Source of the DNA: Streptomyces aquilus
GTDB lineage: Bacteria; Actinomycetota; Actinomycetes; Streptomycetales; Streptomycetaceae
Direction: 5' to 3'
Length of the DNA: 64,000 bases
Assembly (NCBI RefSeq): GCF_003955715.1
Contig: NZ_CP034463.1
Location: forward strand, 1,736,001-1,800,000
The translations under genes and the position numbers were made by a program. The notes beneath the pieces are model-generated. The model had not been told where the DNA came from and did no database searches. It saw nothing but the letters and a program-made list of their open reading frames with translations. Positions 16,213-23,565 of the stretch are shown here, piece by piece; positions within the stretch are counted from its first letter, which is position 1; every line of letters begins with the position of its first letter.

Positions 16213-16641
16213 TCAGGAGCCCGCGAGGAACGTGAGGCGCACCTTGCGCTGCGGGTTGTCCCTGTTGGTGTCGACCAGGCACACCGACTGCCACGTCCCG
16301 AGTTCCAGCCGCCCGTCGATCACCGGCAGTGTCGCGTGCGGCGGCACGAAGGCCGGGAGGACGTGGTCACGGCCGTGGCCGGGGCTGCCGTGCCGGTGCT
16401 GCCAGCGGTCGTCGGCGGGCAGGAGGGTGTGCAGGGCGGAGAGCAGGTCGTCGTCGCTGCCGGCGCCCGTCTCGATGATCGCGATCCCCGCGGTGGCGTG
16501 CGGGACGAAGAGGTTGAGGAGGCCGTCCCGTCCGGCGGCGGCCTCGCGCAGGAAGGCCGCGCAGTCGCCGGTGAGGTCGACCACGCGCTCGGTCGATCCG
16601 GAGGTGATGTTCAGTACTCGGGTGGTGAACGTGTCTGACAT
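16213..16641 (-). CDS. YjbQ/UPF0047 family protein
   Basis: A 142-residue protein matching the YjbQ (UPF0047) family from end to end: VPHATAGIAIIET, the His-rich loop HRHGSPGHGRDHVLPAF and the C-terminal LGTWQSVCLVDTN. Family members are small trimeric metal-binding proteins, some with weak thiamine-phosphate synthase activity; the physiological role is unsettled. The ATG at 16641 (MSDTFTTRVLNI) matches the family start better than the ATG six codons upstream. It is a single gene with no clear operon partner. Confidence 0.88.
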   Translation of the reverse strand: MSDTFTTRVLNITSGSTERVVDLTGDCAAFLREAAAGRDGLLNLFVPHATAGIAIIETGAGSDDDLLSALHTLLPADDRWQHRHGSPGHGRDHVLPAFVPPHATLPVIDGRLELGTWQSVCLVDTNRDNPQRKVRLTFLAGS

Positions 16642-16722
16642 ACCGCCATCGTCACCCATCCGTCAGGCCGCGAGGACGATCCGCCGCCCGCCTCGCGATA
16701 CGGCGGGTCCATTCCGCGAGAC

Positions 16723-16756
16723 GCCATTGACCATGGCCACGCCATCTGGCTACGTT
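16723..16756 (+). promoter_or_regulatory. Promoter for a leaderless leader-peptide transcript
   Basis: TTGACC (16727-16732) and TACGTT (16751-16756) are 18 bases apart. Initiation about 7 bases after the -10 would fall at the ATG of the leader peptide (16764), giving a leaderless mRNA. GCCAT (16723-16727) and ATGGC (16733-16737) form an inverted repeat over the -35, a possible repressor site. Confidence 0.5.
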
Positions 16757-16763
16757 CGACGGC

Positions 16764-16847
16764 ATGTTGCGTTCAGTCCTGCTCACCACGCGCGGTCACA
16801 TCGACCTGCTGCGGGTGGCCTCCGCCGCGTGTCGCCGCGGCCACTGA
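16764..16847 (+). CDS. Cys-containing leader peptide of the sulfonate operon (27 aa)
   Basis: A 27-codon ORF, MLRSVLLTTRGHIDLLRV then ASAACRRGH. The core HIDLLRV followed by Cys-Arg-Arg is the hallmark of short leader peptides found before sulfur-assimilation and sulfonate-transport genes in actinobacteria. In the proposed mechanism, slow translation at the Cys codon when cysteine is scarce changes folding of the downstream RNA and allows expression. Here the promoter places transcription start at or next to the ATG, so translation would be leaderless. GTGGCC (16815-16820) and GGCCAC (16839-16844) form a stem enclosing the Cys-Arg-Arg codons. It is the only gene in the 351-base stretch 16642-16992, 145 bases before the permease. 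Confidence 0.8.
   Translation: MLRSVLLTTRGHIDLLRVASAACRRGH
16815..16844 (+). other. Hairpin enclosing the Cys codon of the leader peptide
   Basis: GTGGCC (16815-16820) pairs perfectly with GGCCAC (16839-16844), which ends just before the TGA. Additional G+C pairs are possible inside the 18-base loop. A ribosome paused at the Cys codon would melt this stem, as expected of an attenuator; no U-rich terminator follows, so the control may act on translation or through Rho. Confidence 0.45.
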
Positions 16848-16900
16848 CGCCTTTCACCACCTCTTCCCCGCTTCTGGCATCCGCGCCACCCCCTGTCCGT

Positions 16901-16964
16901 CCGCGTTTCTGACGTGGCGGCACCCCGGTGCACCGCGTTTCTGACGCGACGACGCCCCGGCGCA
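16901..16964 (+). repeat. 32-base tandem duplication upstream of the sulfonate permease
   Basis: Positions 16901-16932 and 16933-16964 are two direct copies of a 32-base unit (about 27 of 32 identical), both starting CCGCGTTTCTGACG. A degenerate third copy seems to precede them (about 16868-16896). They fill the space between the leader-peptide stop and the permease ATG, the part of the transcript where an attenuator's alternative structures should form. Confidence 0.6.
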
Positions 16965-16992
16965 CCCCGCTCTCCCCCTCCGTGGAGCACTC

Positions 16993-17868
16993 ATGAGCAT
17001 CAGCCATGCCCCACCCAGCGCTCCCGAGCCGGATATTTCCGATATACCCGGCAAGGACGGCTCGTTGGAGCTCGAACCCCTCGTCCCCACCTCCTCCCGC
17101 CGTACCCGCGTCCCCCGCTGGTTGCGTCGCACGACCGGTCCCGTGGTCCTGGTCCTGCTGTGGCAGGTCCTCAGCGCCACCGGCGTGCTGGCCTCCGACG
17201 TGCTGGCCTCCCCGGGGCGGATCGCCCAGGTCGGGCGCGATCTGATCGCCGACGGCTCGCTGACCTCGGCCATGGGCACCTCGCTCCAGCGGGTAGCGGC
17301 GGGGCTGCTCCTCGGCACGCTCGTCGGCACCGGACTCGCCCTGGTCTCGGGCCTGTTCAGGATCGGCGAGGATCTGGTGGACGCGCCCGTCCAGATGCTG
17401 CGGACCGTGCCGTTCGTCGGTCTCATCCCGCTGTTCATCATCTGGTTCGGCATCGGCGAGGCGCCGAAGATCGCCATCATCACGCTCGGCGTGACCTTCC
17501 CGCTCTACCTCAACGTCTACGCCGGCATCCGCGGTGTGGACTCCCAACTCATCGAGGCCGGTGAGTCGTTGGGGCTGTCCAGGTGGGGGCTGGTACGGCA
17601 CGTCGTGCTGCCGGGCGCCCTGCCCGGTGCCCTGACCGGGCTGCGTTACTCCCTCGGCATCGCCTGGCTCGCGCTGGTCTTCGCCGAGCAGGTCAACGCG
17701 GACTCCGGGATCGGGTTCCTCATGGTGCAGGCGCGGGACTTCCTGCGGACCGACGTCATCGTGGTCTGCCTGATCGTCTATGCCTTCCTCGGCCTGCTGG
17801 CCGACTTCGTCGTCCGCTCCCTCGAAAGGCTGCTGCTGCAATGGCGACCGACGTTCACCGGCCGGTGA
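16993..17868 (+). CDS. ssuC: Sulfonate-type ABC transporter permease
   Basis: A 291-residue membrane protein with about six hydrophobic segments after a hydrophilic N-terminus. The EAA loop motif (EAGESLGLSRWGLVRHVVLPGALPG, about residues 184-208) is typical of the TauC/SsuC/NrtB permease group, which serves aliphatic sulfonates, taurine, nitrate or thiamine precursors. The Cys leader peptide and the binding protein downstream favour a sulfonate. The ATG at 16993 lies just after GGAG. The 3' end overlaps the ATPase gene by 28 bases, so the operon is tightly coupled. Confidence 0.88.
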   Translation: MSISHAPPSAPEPDISDIPGKDGSLELEPLVPTSSRRTRVPRWLRRTTGPVVLVLLWQVLSATGVLASDVLASPGRIAQVGRDLIADGSLTSAMGTSLQRVAAGLLLGTLVGTGLALVSGLFRIGEDLVDAPVQMLRTVPFVGLIPLFIIWFGIGEAPKIAIITLGVTFPLYLNVYAGIRGVDSQLIEAGESLGLSRWGLVRHVVLPGALPGALTGLRYSLGIAWLALVFAEQVNADSGIGFLMVQARDFLRTDVIVVCLIVYAFLGLLADFVVRSLERLLLQWRPTFTGR

Positions 17869-18581
17869 CCGGACACGCGGCGGTGCGCGTCGAGGGGCTG
17901 ACCCGCTCCTTCGACGGCCGCGCCGTCATCGACGATCTCCGACTCGACGTCCGGCAGGGCGAGTTCGTGGCCCTCCTCGGACGCAGCGGCTGCGGCAAGT
18001 CCACCCTGCTGCGCATCCTGGCCGGTCTCGACCGGGACATCGAGGGCACCGTGCTGGTGCCGCGCCGCAAGGCCGTGGCGTTCCAGTCGCCCCGGCTGAT
18101 GCCGTGGAAGAAGGTGTGGCGCAACGTCCTGCTGGGCCTGCCCGGCAAGCCGGGACGCGGCGTCGCCGACCAGGCGCTGGAGGAGGTCGGCCTCGGTCAC
18201 CGCGCGGACGCCTGGCCCAAGACCCTCTCCGGCGGCGAGGCCCAACGCGCCTCCCTGGCGCGGGCGTTGGTGCGGGAGCCCGATCTCCTGCTGCTCGACG
18301 AGCCGTTCGGGGCGCTCGACGCCCTCACCCGTATCAAGGCCCAGCGGCTGGTGGGCGAGTTGTGGCAGCGGCGCGGCTGCGCGGTCCTGCTCGTCACGCA
18401 CGACGTCGAGGAGGCCGTCCTGCTCGCCGACCGCGTCCTGGTGATGGACGACGGGGTCATCGCCCACGAGCAGCACATCGACCTCGACCGGCCCCGCGAT
18501 CTCACCGACCCGCGCTTCGCCGAGCTGCGCGCCGGCCTGCTGGAACGGCTCGGCGTCGACACCGCCGCCGAAGCCGCCTGA
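17841..18581 (+). CDS. ssuB: Sulfonate-type ABC transporter ATP-binding protein
   Basis: A 246-residue cytoplasmic ATPase. Walker A GRSGCGKST (about residues 46-54), Q loop FQSPRLMPWKKVWRNV, signature LSGGEAQRASLARALV, Walker B LLLLDEPFGALD and the switch His in VTHDVEEAV are all intact. The Q-loop region with MPW is typical of the SsuB/TauB/NrtD group. The ATG at 17841 lies inside the permease gene, overlapping by 28 bases. It powers uptake with the permease and the lipoprotein-anchored binding protein. Confidence 0.92.
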   Translation: MATDVHRPVTGHAAVRVEGLTRSFDGRAVIDDLRLDVRQGEFVALLGRSGCGKSTLLRILAGLDRDIEGTVLVPRRKAVAFQSPRLMPWKKVWRNVLLGLPGKPGRGVADQALEEVGLGHRADAWPKTLSGGEAQRASLARALVREPDLLLLDEPFGALDALTRIKAQRLVGELWQRRGCAVLLVTHDVEEAVLLADRVLVMDDGVIAHEQHIDLDRPRDLTDPRFAELRAGLLERLGVDTAAEAA

Positions 18582-18609
18582 ACCACCCCCACCCCAGAAC
18601 GGAACCATC

Positions 18610-19629
18610 ATGCGACGACGCCTCGCCCCCGCCGCCCTGCTCCTCCCGCTCGCCCTCCTGCTCACCGCCTGCGGCGGCAGCGCCACCGCAGGCACCGGCT
18701 CCGACACCGACGGCCAGGGGTCGCTCACCCTCAACGTCGGTGACCAGAAGGGCGGTTCGGAGGCGATCCTGCGGGCCGCCGGGGAGCTCAAGGGCCTCGA
18801 CTACAAGATCAAGTGGTCCACGTTCACCTCGGGCCCGCCGCTGCTGGAGGCCGTCAACGCCAAGGCCGTCGACATCGGCGGGGTCGGCAACACCCCGCCG
18901 GTGTTCGCCGCGGGCGCGGGCTCGAAGATCACGGTGGTGTCCGCCTTCCACGGCACGTCCAAGGGCGACGCCATCCTCGTACCGAACGACTCGAAGCTGA
19001 CGCAGCCCGAGCAGCTCAAGGGCAGGTCCGTTGCCGTGGCGCAGGGTTCGTCCGCCAACTACCAGCTGGTCGCCTCCCTGAAGGCGGCAGGGCTGAGCCT
19101 GAACGACGTGAAGGTCAAGTACCTTCAGCCGGCCGACGCGCTCGCCGCGTTCACGTCCGGCAAGGTCGACGCGTGGGCGGTGTGGGACCCGTACACCTCG
19201 CAGGTGCTCCAGGCGAAGCAGGGGCGGATCCTGACGACCGGCGACGGCGTCACCAACGGGCTCACCTTCCAGGTGGCGGCGCCCTCCGCGCTCAAGGACA
19301 AGAAGAAGGCCGCCGCCATCAAGGACTACCTGGAGCGGCTGCGGCGGGCCACGACCTGGGTGCACGACCACCAGGAGGAGTGGGCGAAGGGCTGGGCGAA
19401 GGACACCGGGCTGCCCTACGAGGTCGCGCTGGCCTCGGTGAAGCGGACCAACGCCACCCGGATCTCGGTCGCCGTCGACAAGCCGCTGATCGCCTCCGAG
19501 CAGGAGATCGCCGACACCTTCACCGAGCTGAAGCTGATCCCGAAGAAGGTCGACTTCGCCGACTTCGTGGACACGCGGTTCAACGCCGACCTGCCGCCGT
19601 CGACCACACCGGCGCGCGGCGAGGGCTAG
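18610..19629 (+). CDS. ssuA: Aliphatic sulfonate ABC transporter substrate-binding lipoprotein
   Basis: A 339-residue lipoprotein: signal peptide with lipobox LTAC (Cys about residue 21), then an SsuA/NMT1-like bilobal domain (LNVGDQKGGSEAILRAAGEL; KAVDIGGVGNTPPVFAAGAG; SGKVDAWAVWDPYTSQVL). It captures the substrate outside the membrane and delivers it to the permease. The three transporter genes are in the order permease, ATPase, binding protein with short gaps. Sulfonate specificity is inferred from family resemblance and the leader peptide; nitrate- or pyrimidine-type ligands are less likely. Confidence 0.9.
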   Translation: MRRRLAPAALLLPLALLLTACGGSATAGTGSDTDGQGSLTLNVGDQKGGSEAILRAAGELKGLDYKIKWSTFTSGPPLLEAVNAKAVDIGGVGNTPPVFAAGAGSKITVVSAFHGTSKGDAILVPNDSKLTQPEQLKGRSVAVAQGSSANYQLVASLKAAGLSLNDVKVKYLQPADALAAFTSGKVDAWAVWDPYTSQVLQAKQGRILTTGDGVTNGLTFQVAAPSALKDKKKAAAIKDYLERLRRATTWVHDHQEEWAKGWAKDTGLPYEVALASVKRTNATRISVAVDKPLIASEQEIADTFTELKLIPKKVDFADFVDTRFNADLPPSTTPARGEG

Positions 19630-19668
19630 TCAGGGAAGATCCAGGGCTCCCGCACGGTTAGTGGAAAG

Positions 19669-20736
19669 GTGAACAACACTGAGGTCGTCGTCATAGGCGC
19701 TGGTCAGGCCGGCCTGTCCAGCGCCTATCACCTGCGCCGGACCGGTTTCCGGCCCGAGCGCGACTTCGTCGTGCTGGACCACTCCCCCGGTCCGGGCGGC
19801 GCCTGGCAGTTCCGGTGGCCCTCGCTGACGTACGGCAAGGTGCACGGGATGCACTCGCTGCCGGGGATGGAGCTGACGGACGCCGATCCCGCGCGGCCGT
19901 CCTCCGAGGTGATCGGCGAGTACTTCGACGCCTACGAGCGGACGTTCGACCTGCGGGTGCGGCGGCCCGTGGACGTGCACGCGGTCCGGGAGGGCGAGGG
20001 CGGGCGGCTGCTCGTCGAGACCTCGGCCGGCACCTGGGCGACACGGGCGCTGATCAACGCGACCGGGACCTGGGACCGGCCCTTCTGGCCGCGCTATCCG
20101 GGCCAGGAGACCTTCCGGGGGCGGCAGTTGCACACCGCGCAGTACCCGGGGCCCGGGGAGTTCGCGGGGCTGCGGGTCGTGGTGGTGGGCGGCGGCGCGT
20201 CCGGCACCCAGCACCTGATGGAGATCGCCCCGTACGCGGCCGCCACCACCTGGGTGACCCGGCGGCCGCCCGTCTTCCGTGAGGGCCCCTTCACCGAGGA
20301 CGTCGGCCGGGAGGCCGTGGCGATGGTGGAGGAGCGGGTGCGGCAGGGGCTGCCGCCGAAGAGCGTGGTGTCGGTGACCGGGCTGCCGCTCAACGACGCG
20401 ATCCGGCAGGCCATCGCCGACGGCGTCCTGGACCGGCAGCCGATGTTCGACCGGATCACCCCGGACGGGGTGGCCTGGAACGACGGCCGGCATGTCGACG
20501 CCGACGTGATCCTGTGGGCGACCGGCTTCCGTGCCTCCATCGACCATCTGGCACCGCTGAAGCTGCGCGAGCCGGGTGGCGGGATCCGCGTCGAGGGCAC
20601 GCGCGCGGTCGCCGACGCGCGGATCCACCTCGTCGGCTACGGCCCCTCGGCCAGCACCATCGGCGCCAACCGCGCGGGGCGGGCGGCCGTACGGGACATC
20701 AGGCGGCTGCTGGCCGGGGAGCCGGTCGCCGCCTGA
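19669..20736 (+). CDS. FAD/NAD(P)-dependent monooxygenase-like flavoprotein
   Basis: A 355-residue flavoprotein of the CzcO/flavin monooxygenase group. It has the FAD motif GAGQAG (about residues 9-14), the FMO fingerprint FRGRQLHTAQY (pattern FxGxxxHT), a second Rossmann motif GGGASG for NADPH, and LWATGFR near the end. Such enzymes oxygenate soft nucleophiles or ketones. It lies 39 bases after the sulfonate-binding protein on the same strand, so it may oxidise an imported sulfur compound; this is inference. The GTG at 19669 is the first start; GGAAAG immediately before it is too close for a normal ribosome binding site. Confidence 0.85.
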   Translation: MNNTEVVVIGAGQAGLSSAYHLRRTGFRPERDFVVLDHSPGPGGAWQFRWPSLTYGKVHGMHSLPGMELTDADPARPSSEVIGEYFDAYERTFDLRVRRPVDVHAVREGEGGRLLVETSAGTWATRALINATGTWDRPFWPRYPGQETFRGRQLHTAQYPGPGEFAGLRVVVVGGGASGTQHLMEIAPYAAATTWVTRRPPVFREGPFTEDVGREAVAMVEERVRQGLPPKSVVSVTGLPLNDAIRQAIADGVLDRQPMFDRITPDGVAWNDGRHVDADVILWATGFRASIDHLAPLKLREPGGGIRVEGTRAVADARIHLVGYGPSASTIGANRAGRAAVRDIRRLLAGEPVAA

Positions 20737-20748
20737 AGTCCCGGCACG

Positions 20749-21591
20749 TCACTTCGCGGGCTGCGCGCTCTTCTTCTGGTTGGCGTTGAACTCGGCCACA
20801 TTGCGCAGGTGTTCCTCGTAATTGGCCGTGAAGCGGGTGTCCCCCGGCTTCACCGTGACGAAGTACAGCCAGTCGCCCGGCGTCGGGGTGATCGCGGCGC
20901 GCATCGCCTCCTCGCCCGGGTTGTCGATCGGGGTCGGCGGCAGGCCCATGCGCTGGTACGAGTTGTAGGGGCTGTCGATCCGGGTGTCGGCGTCGGAGGT
21001 CTTCAGCGTGGAGCGGTTGAGCACGTAGTTGATGGTGGAGTCCATCTGGAGCGGCATCCCGCGTTCCAGGCGGTTGAAGATGACCCGGGCCACCTTGCCC
21101 ATGTCGGCCTTGGCGGCGGCCTCCGCCTGGACGATGCTCGCGATGGTGACGGCCTGGTAGACGTTCATCGCGTTGCGCTGGGCGCCGGCGGCGATCGGCG
21201 CCCCGTTGAACTTCTGGTTCGCGGTGTTGACCATGAACGACAGCAGCGACTCGGGCGTCGTCTTGTCGTTCAGCGGGTACGTCGCCGGGAAGAGGTAGCC
21301 CTCCGGGTTGCCCTCGGCGTCGGTCGGCAGCTTCAGCGCGGCCCTGGCCAGCGCCTTCTTGGCGGTGCCGGCCGGGCGGGCGAGGGCCTTGTCGATGGCG
21401 TCGTACACCTGGCCGGAGCGCCAGCCCTCCGGGATCACCAGCGCGGTGGGCCTGGTGTCCTGGTCGCTGTCCAGGCTCAGCAGCGGCACCGCCACGGCGG
21501 TGCCGGCCACGACGGCCCCGGTCGCGATGAGGACGAGTCGGCCCCGGCGCGTCAGTCGAATCGTGCTCCGTGACGGAGTGTTCTGGTACAT
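20749..21591 (-). CDS. MltG-like endolytic transglycosylase (short paralogue)
   Basis: A 280-residue protein with one transmembrane segment (about residues 19-38) and an extracytoplasmic YceG/MltG domain: IPEGWRSGQVYDAI near the start, the catalytic block IASIVQAEAAAKADMGKVA (Glu157) and YNSYQRMGLPPTPIDNPG. MltG cleaves nascent peptidoglycan strands and sets their length. The usual housekeeping MltG of Streptomyces is larger and sits near aroE; this shorter copy stands alone, so it looks like a paralogue. The ATG at 21591 is followed by a typical cytoplasmic tail. It converges with the flavoprotein gene, 12 bases away. Confidence 0.88.
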   Translation of the reverse strand: MYQNTPSRSTIRLTRRGRLVLIATGAVVAGTAVAVPLLSLDSDQDTRPTALVIPEGWRSGQVYDAIDKALARPAGTAKKALARAALKLPTDAEGNPEGYLFPATYPLNDKTTPESLLSFMVNTANQKFNGAPIAAGAQRNAMNVYQAVTIASIVQAEAAAKADMGKVARVIFNRLERGMPLQMDSTINYVLNRSTLKTSDADTRIDSPYNSYQRMGLPPTPIDNPGEEAMRAAITPTPGDWLYFVTVKPGDTRFTANYEEHLRNVAEFNANQKKSAQPAK

Positions 21592-21634
21592 GCGGGCACG
21601 GTAACCCCCATATCGTTACAAACCCGGCATATCT

Positions 21635-23467
21635 TCAGCTTGTCGGTTCCAGTTGAGCATCCCGGCGTACGAGCGCCGCGTACCGCCCGTCCAGTTCCAG
21701 CAGCTCCTCGTGCGTGCCGCGCTCGGCGGTGCGGCCGGAGTCCAGGACCACGATCTGGTCGGCACCCCGGACCGTGGACAGCCGGTGCGCGATGGTGAGC
21801 GTGGTGCGGTTGGCGGACAGGGCGTCGATGGCCTCCTGGACGGCGCGTTCGGTGCGGTTGTCCAGGGCGCTGGTCGCCTCGTCGAGGATCAGCACCGGCG
21901 GATCGCGCAGGATCGTCCGGGCGATGGCCAGCCGCTGCTTCTCGCCGCCCGAGAAGCGGTGGCCGCGCTCGCCCACGATCGTGTCGTAGCCGTCGGGCAG
22001 GCCCGCGATGTGGTCGTGGATCTGGGCCGCCTTCGCCGCCGCGTGCAGTTCCTCGTCGGTGGCGTCCGGCTTGGCGAAGCGCAGGTTGTCGGCGACCGAG
22101 GCGTGGAAGAGGTACGTCTCCTGGGAGACGACGCCGACCGCGCGGGCGAGCGTGTCGAAGTCGAGGTCGCGGACGTCGACGCCGTCCAGGGTGACCCGGC
22201 CGCCGGTCACGTCGTACAGCCGCGGCACCAGGTGGCCCAGTGTGGACTTGCCGGCGCCGGTCGGGCCGACGACCGCGAGACTGCCGCCCGCGGGGACGGT
22301 GATGTCGACACCGGTGAGAGTGGGGGCGCTCTTCTCGTCGTAGCGGAACTCGACGTTCTCGAACCGGACCTCGCCCTTGACGGTGTCCAGGTGGACGGGG
22401 TTCTCGCGCTCGGTGATGTCGATCGGCAGGTCGAGGTACTCGAAGATGCGCTGGAACAGGGCGAGGGAGGCCTGTATCTGGACACCGGTGCCGAGCAGGC
22501 TGACCGCCGGGCGGAACAGGCCCTGCTGGAGCGAGACGAAGGCGACGATGGTGCCGATCGAGACGTCCGGGCCACCCATCTGGAGGGCGAGTCCCGCGGT
22601 CCAGTAGATGACGGCGGGCATGGCGGCCATGACGATCGTGATGACGGCCATGCGCCAGCGGCCCGCCATGTTCGACCGCACTTCGAGGTCGACCAGGCGC
22701 TCGGACTCCTCCGAGAAGGACTGGGTCAGCGAGTCGGAGCGTCCCATGGTGCGGCCGAGGAGGATGCCGCTGACCGAGAGGGACTCGGTGACCGTGGCGG
22801 CCATCGCGGCCATCTGCTTCTGGCGCTGGGTGGTGATCTTCTTGCGTTCGTTGCCGACCCGGCGGCTGATCCACACGAAGACGGGGAGCAGGAGCAGCGA
22901 GACGACGGTCAGGCGCCAGTCGAGGGCGACCATCGCGACGATCGTGGCGACGACGCTGGTGGCGTTGGAGACCAGGGAGGTCGCGGTGGAGGTGACGGTG
23001 GCCTGCATGCCGCCGATGTCGTTGGCGATGCGGGACTGGACCTCGCCGGTGCGCGTGCGTGTGAAGAACGCGAGCGACATGCGCTGGAGACGGTCGTAGA
23101 CGGCGGTGCGCAGGTCGTGCATGACGCGCTGACCGACCGTGGTGGAGATCAGGGTCTGCAAAACGCCGAAGACGCTGGTCAGGACGGCGCTGAGGATCAT
23201 GCCGAGGGCCAGGAGGCTGAGCAGCCCGGTACGGCCCTCGGGGATCGCGACGTCCAGCACCTCCTTCAGCATGAAGGGGGTGGCGACGGAGACCAGCGAG
23301 GCGGCGCCGACCAGGAGGCCGACGACGGCGAGGCGGCTGCGGTAGGGGCGGAAGAGTTTCAGGATGCGGCGGACCTGGCGGGGCTGCTCCTTTGATTCGG
23401 AGTCGCCGAGCGGCGTCCACTTGGGGGCGTTGTCGGGGTGCATGGGCTCCTTCAGGAGGCTTGTCAT
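21635..23467 (-). CDS. ABC exporter, fused permease and ATPase (multidrug type)
   Basis: A 610-residue half-exporter. Six transmembrane segments (about residues 45-330) are followed by a nucleotide-binding domain with intact Walker A (GPTGAGKST), Q loop (VVSQETYLFHASV), signature (FSGGEKQRLAIARTI), Walker B (VLILDEATSALD) and switch His (IAHRLSTV). It should work as a homodimer exporting lipids or drugs. The ATG at 23467 has an ideal AAGGAGG upstream. A second ATG with a similar context lies 28 bases upstream in another frame because the start region is duplicated. It is divergent from a MarR gene that probably controls it. Confidence 0.93.
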   Translation of the reverse strand: MTSLLKEPMHPDNAPKWTPLGDSESKEQPRQVRRILKLFRPYRSRLAVVGLLVGAASLVSVATPFMLKEVLDVAIPEGRTGLLSLLALGMILSAVLTSVFGVLQTLISTTVGQRVMHDLRTAVYDRLQRMSLAFFTRTRTGEVQSRIANDIGGMQATVTSTATSLVSNATSVVATIVAMVALDWRLTVVSLLLLPVFVWISRRVGNERKKITTQRQKQMAAMAATVTESLSVSGILLGRTMGRSDSLTQSFSEESERLVDLEVRSNMAGRWRMAVITIVMAAMPAVIYWTAGLALQMGGPDVSIGTIVAFVSLQQGLFRPAVSLLGTGVQIQASLALFQRIFEYLDLPIDITERENPVHLDTVKGEVRFENVEFRYDEKSAPTLTGVDITVPAGGSLAVVGPTGAGKSTLGHLVPRLYDVTGGRVTLDGVDVRDLDFDTLARAVGVVSQETYLFHASVADNLRFAKPDATDEELHAAAKAAQIHDHIAGLPDGYDTIVGERGHRFSGGEKQRLAIARTILRDPPVLILDEATSALDNRTERAVQEAIDALSANRTTLTIAHRLSTVRGADQIVVLDSGRTAERGTHEELLELDGRYAALVRRDAQLEPTS

Positions 23468-23502
23468 GAGGGACCTCCTTCCGGAGGCTCGTCATGAGGG
23501 AC
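23451..23502 (-). repeat. 28-base tandem duplication of the translation start region
   Basis: Positions 23451-23474 and 23479-23502 are 24-base direct copies (22 of 24 identical) offset by 28 bases. Each contains GTCATGAGGGAC, the complement of an ATG and its upstream bases. The offset is not a multiple of three, so the upstream ATG (23495) opens a different frame from the exporter. Confidence 0.65.
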
Positions 23503-23508
23503 TTACGG

Positions 23509-23538
23509 ACCATAGCTCATTGTTACCTATGCTCACAA
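23509..23538 (-). promoter_or_regulatory. Likely promoter of the ABC exporter
   Basis: Read on the minus strand, TTGTGA (23538-23533) and TATGGT (23514-23509) are 18 bases apart. The region also holds alternating CATAG (23511-23515), CTATG (23527-23531) and CATAG (23543-23547), forming overlapping inverted repeats with 11-base spacers, likely MarR contacts. Confidence 0.5.
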
Positions 23539-23553
23539 TGCACATAGTCCTGT

Positions 23554-23559
23554 TATTGT
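23554..23559 (+). promoter_or_regulatory. -10 element of a probable leaderless marR transcript
   Basis: TATTGT (23554-23559) ends 6 bases before the MarR ATG at 23566, and no ribosome binding site is visible, so transcription probably starts at or next to the initiation codon. The -35 is not obvious. Confidence 0.4.
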
Positions 23560-23565
23560 TCCCGT

